Both the position numbers and the translations under genes were made by a program. Under the pieces are notes generated by a model. That model searched no databases and had not been told where the DNA came from. It saw only the letters and a program-made list of their open reading frames with translations. DNA of 34,932 nt from Parcubacteria group bacterium (GTDB lineage: Bacteria > Patescibacteriota > Minisyncoccia > Phycocordibacterales > UBA2135): the NCBI GenBank assembly GCA_016204005.1, contig JACQLS010000034.1, positions 1-34,932 on the forward strand, given 5' to 3'. Positions 33,949-34,932 of this stretch are shown in pieces; position 1 is the first letter of the stretch, and every line of letters begins with the position of its first letter.

Positions 33949-34446
33949 TTAGAGCGCGATGCCGTGCTTCTCGGCGGCAGTCACGAGCGGCTGAACGGTC
34001 GAGGGCGTCAGGCCGAGAGCGATGCACGTCGCCTTGACCTTCCTGACCTCGTTGGCGTCAAAGTTGTCGTCGGCGCCGGCGACCGCACAACCGATCATGC
34101 CAATGACGCGGCGGACCGGTTCGGGCTTCGCGCGTGCAGCGCTGATCCATTGGACAGCCTGATCGTCACCCATGGTGGGATCGATCATGTAGACGCCGTC
34201 GAGCTCGCCCCAGACGGCCGTGATGTCGGTAGTCTTGAAGTGGGCCATGGCCGGATGCTTCGTGAGCACGGCCATTGCCTTGCGCTTCTCGTTGGGGTCG
34301 AAGCTGCCGTCGGCCCAGCCGGTCAGAGTCGCAGACGCGACCGCGGCACGGAGGGTGTCCTTGTCGGTGTAGCGCTTGAACTCGCTCAGGCCGTCTTGCA
34401 ACGCACGGTTGACCATGGCGGCGAAGCCAGAGATGAGCATACGCAT
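33949..34446 (-). CDS. terB: TerB family protein (ORF opens at 34548; MRMLISGF start preferred)
   Basis: LRAAVASATLTGWADGSFDPNEKRKAMAVLTKHPAMAHFKTTDI...IGMIGCAVAGADDNFDANEVRKVKATCIALGL. Confidence 0.85.
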   Translation of the reverse strand: MRMLISGFAAMVNRALQDGLSEFKRYTDKDTLRAAVASATLTGWADGSFDPNEKRKAMAVLTKHPAMAHFKTTDITAVWGELDGVYMIDPTMGDDQAVQWISAARAKPEPVRRVIGMIGCAVAGADDNFDANEVRKVKATCIALGLTPSTVQPLVTAAEKHGIAL

Positions 34447-34519
34447 GGTGGTGGTCCTTTCGTCTTGGGGGTGGTGGTTTGCGTTGTGGATTCGAAACGC
34501 AGGATCGCGTTCCGAGGTC

Positions 34520-34548
34520 AACTTATCATAAAGGGCCTTGTCTGTCAA
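34520..34548 (-). promoter_or_regulatory. terB promoter
   Basis: GGGTTGACA with TATGATAAGTT downstream (N17-TAAGTT). Confidence 0.55.
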
Positions 34549-34601
34549 CCCCCCTCTTTGTCAGACCCAGGATCCTGCTTTAAAAGCGTTAGTTCTTAAA
34601 G

Positions 34602-34632
34602 AAAAACAGGTCGCCTAAGGCGACCTGTTTTT
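34602..34632 (-). terminator. Terminator of zinc-ribbon gene
   Basis: AAAAACAGGTCGCCtaaGGCGACCTGTTTTT. Confidence 0.9.
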
Positions 34633-34646
34633 CTTTATTCTGAATC

Positions 34647-34910
34647 CTACTTCTTGAAACAAATCATACAGCGGAGGTTCCCTGTCTCACGCGGCTCAAA
34701 CGGGAGCTTTGTGATTGCGGTCCCACAATCCGCGCATGACCAGTTTCCTTCAAACATTTTGCGCTCGCCGCCACCTCCATTACTGCGACGATTGCCTCCC
34801 TTTGCGGCATGACACGTCCTACACAATAAGTTATCTGTGCTTCGCGGTTCAAACGGAAGTTGCGTAATATCCGCGCCACACCCACTACACACCCAGTTCC
34901 CTTGATGCAT
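34647..34910 (-). CDS. Tandem CxxC-x18-CxxC zinc-ribbon protein
   Basis: Two repeats: CSGCGADITQLPFEPRSTDNLLCRTC and CADCGTAITKLPFEPRETGNLRCMIC. Confidence 0.85.
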   Translation of the reverse strand: MHQGNWVCSGCGADITQLPFEPRSTDNLLCRTCHAAKGGNRRSNGGGGERKMFEGNWSCADCGTAITKLPFEPRETGNLRCMICFKK

Positions 34911-34932
34911 ACCAAATAAAAAAAATAAACTA

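Noticed and set aside
33149-34599. Long + strand ORFs (33149..33868 and 33964..34599)
   Set aside because: Shadow ORFs opposite GC-rich TerB-like and terB genes, whose minus-strand products have promoters, terminators and family patterns
29801-34910. Claim that the cluster confers tellurite resistance or is a proven anti-phage system
   Set aside because: Ter domains have varied roles and nothing in the sequence alone demonstrates a phenotype
1-34932. CRISPR array, transposase or prophage genes
   Set aside because: No regularly spaced repeats, transposase or phage structural motifs recognised in any frame

Overview
The gene content and compact layout suggest a Patescibacteria/CPR-like bacterial chromosome segment; this is inference, since no phylogeny was run. 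Housekeeping genes include groEL (truncated at the window edge), groES, secG, an OppA-type binding protein, RNase J, an MFS transporter, endonuclease III, glutamate dehydrogenase, an amidase, cyclophilin, IMP dehydrogenase, a fatty-acid desaturase and one tRNA-Gln(CTG). Two modules stand out. (1) A minus-strand NAD salvage regulon (about 18.3-24.0 kb): nadM-like adenylyltransferase + NrtR-like Nudix/wHTH regulator, then pncA, pncB and nadE. The same dyad, AGTGTA-N5-TACACT, lies in both promoters. The pncA/pncB/nadE leaders are unusually structured, including a paired motif shared by pncB and nadE and a mutually exclusive hairpin pair before pncB. (2) A compact Ter (TerB/TerC/TerD/TerF-vWA) gene set (about 29.8-34.9 kb) with a DUF1523-like protein, a second TerB-like acidic protein and a tandem CxxC zinc-ribbon protein. 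Most of these genes have their own TTGACA-type promoter and hairpin terminator. All calls come from reading the sequence and ORF translations; no database search was performed.
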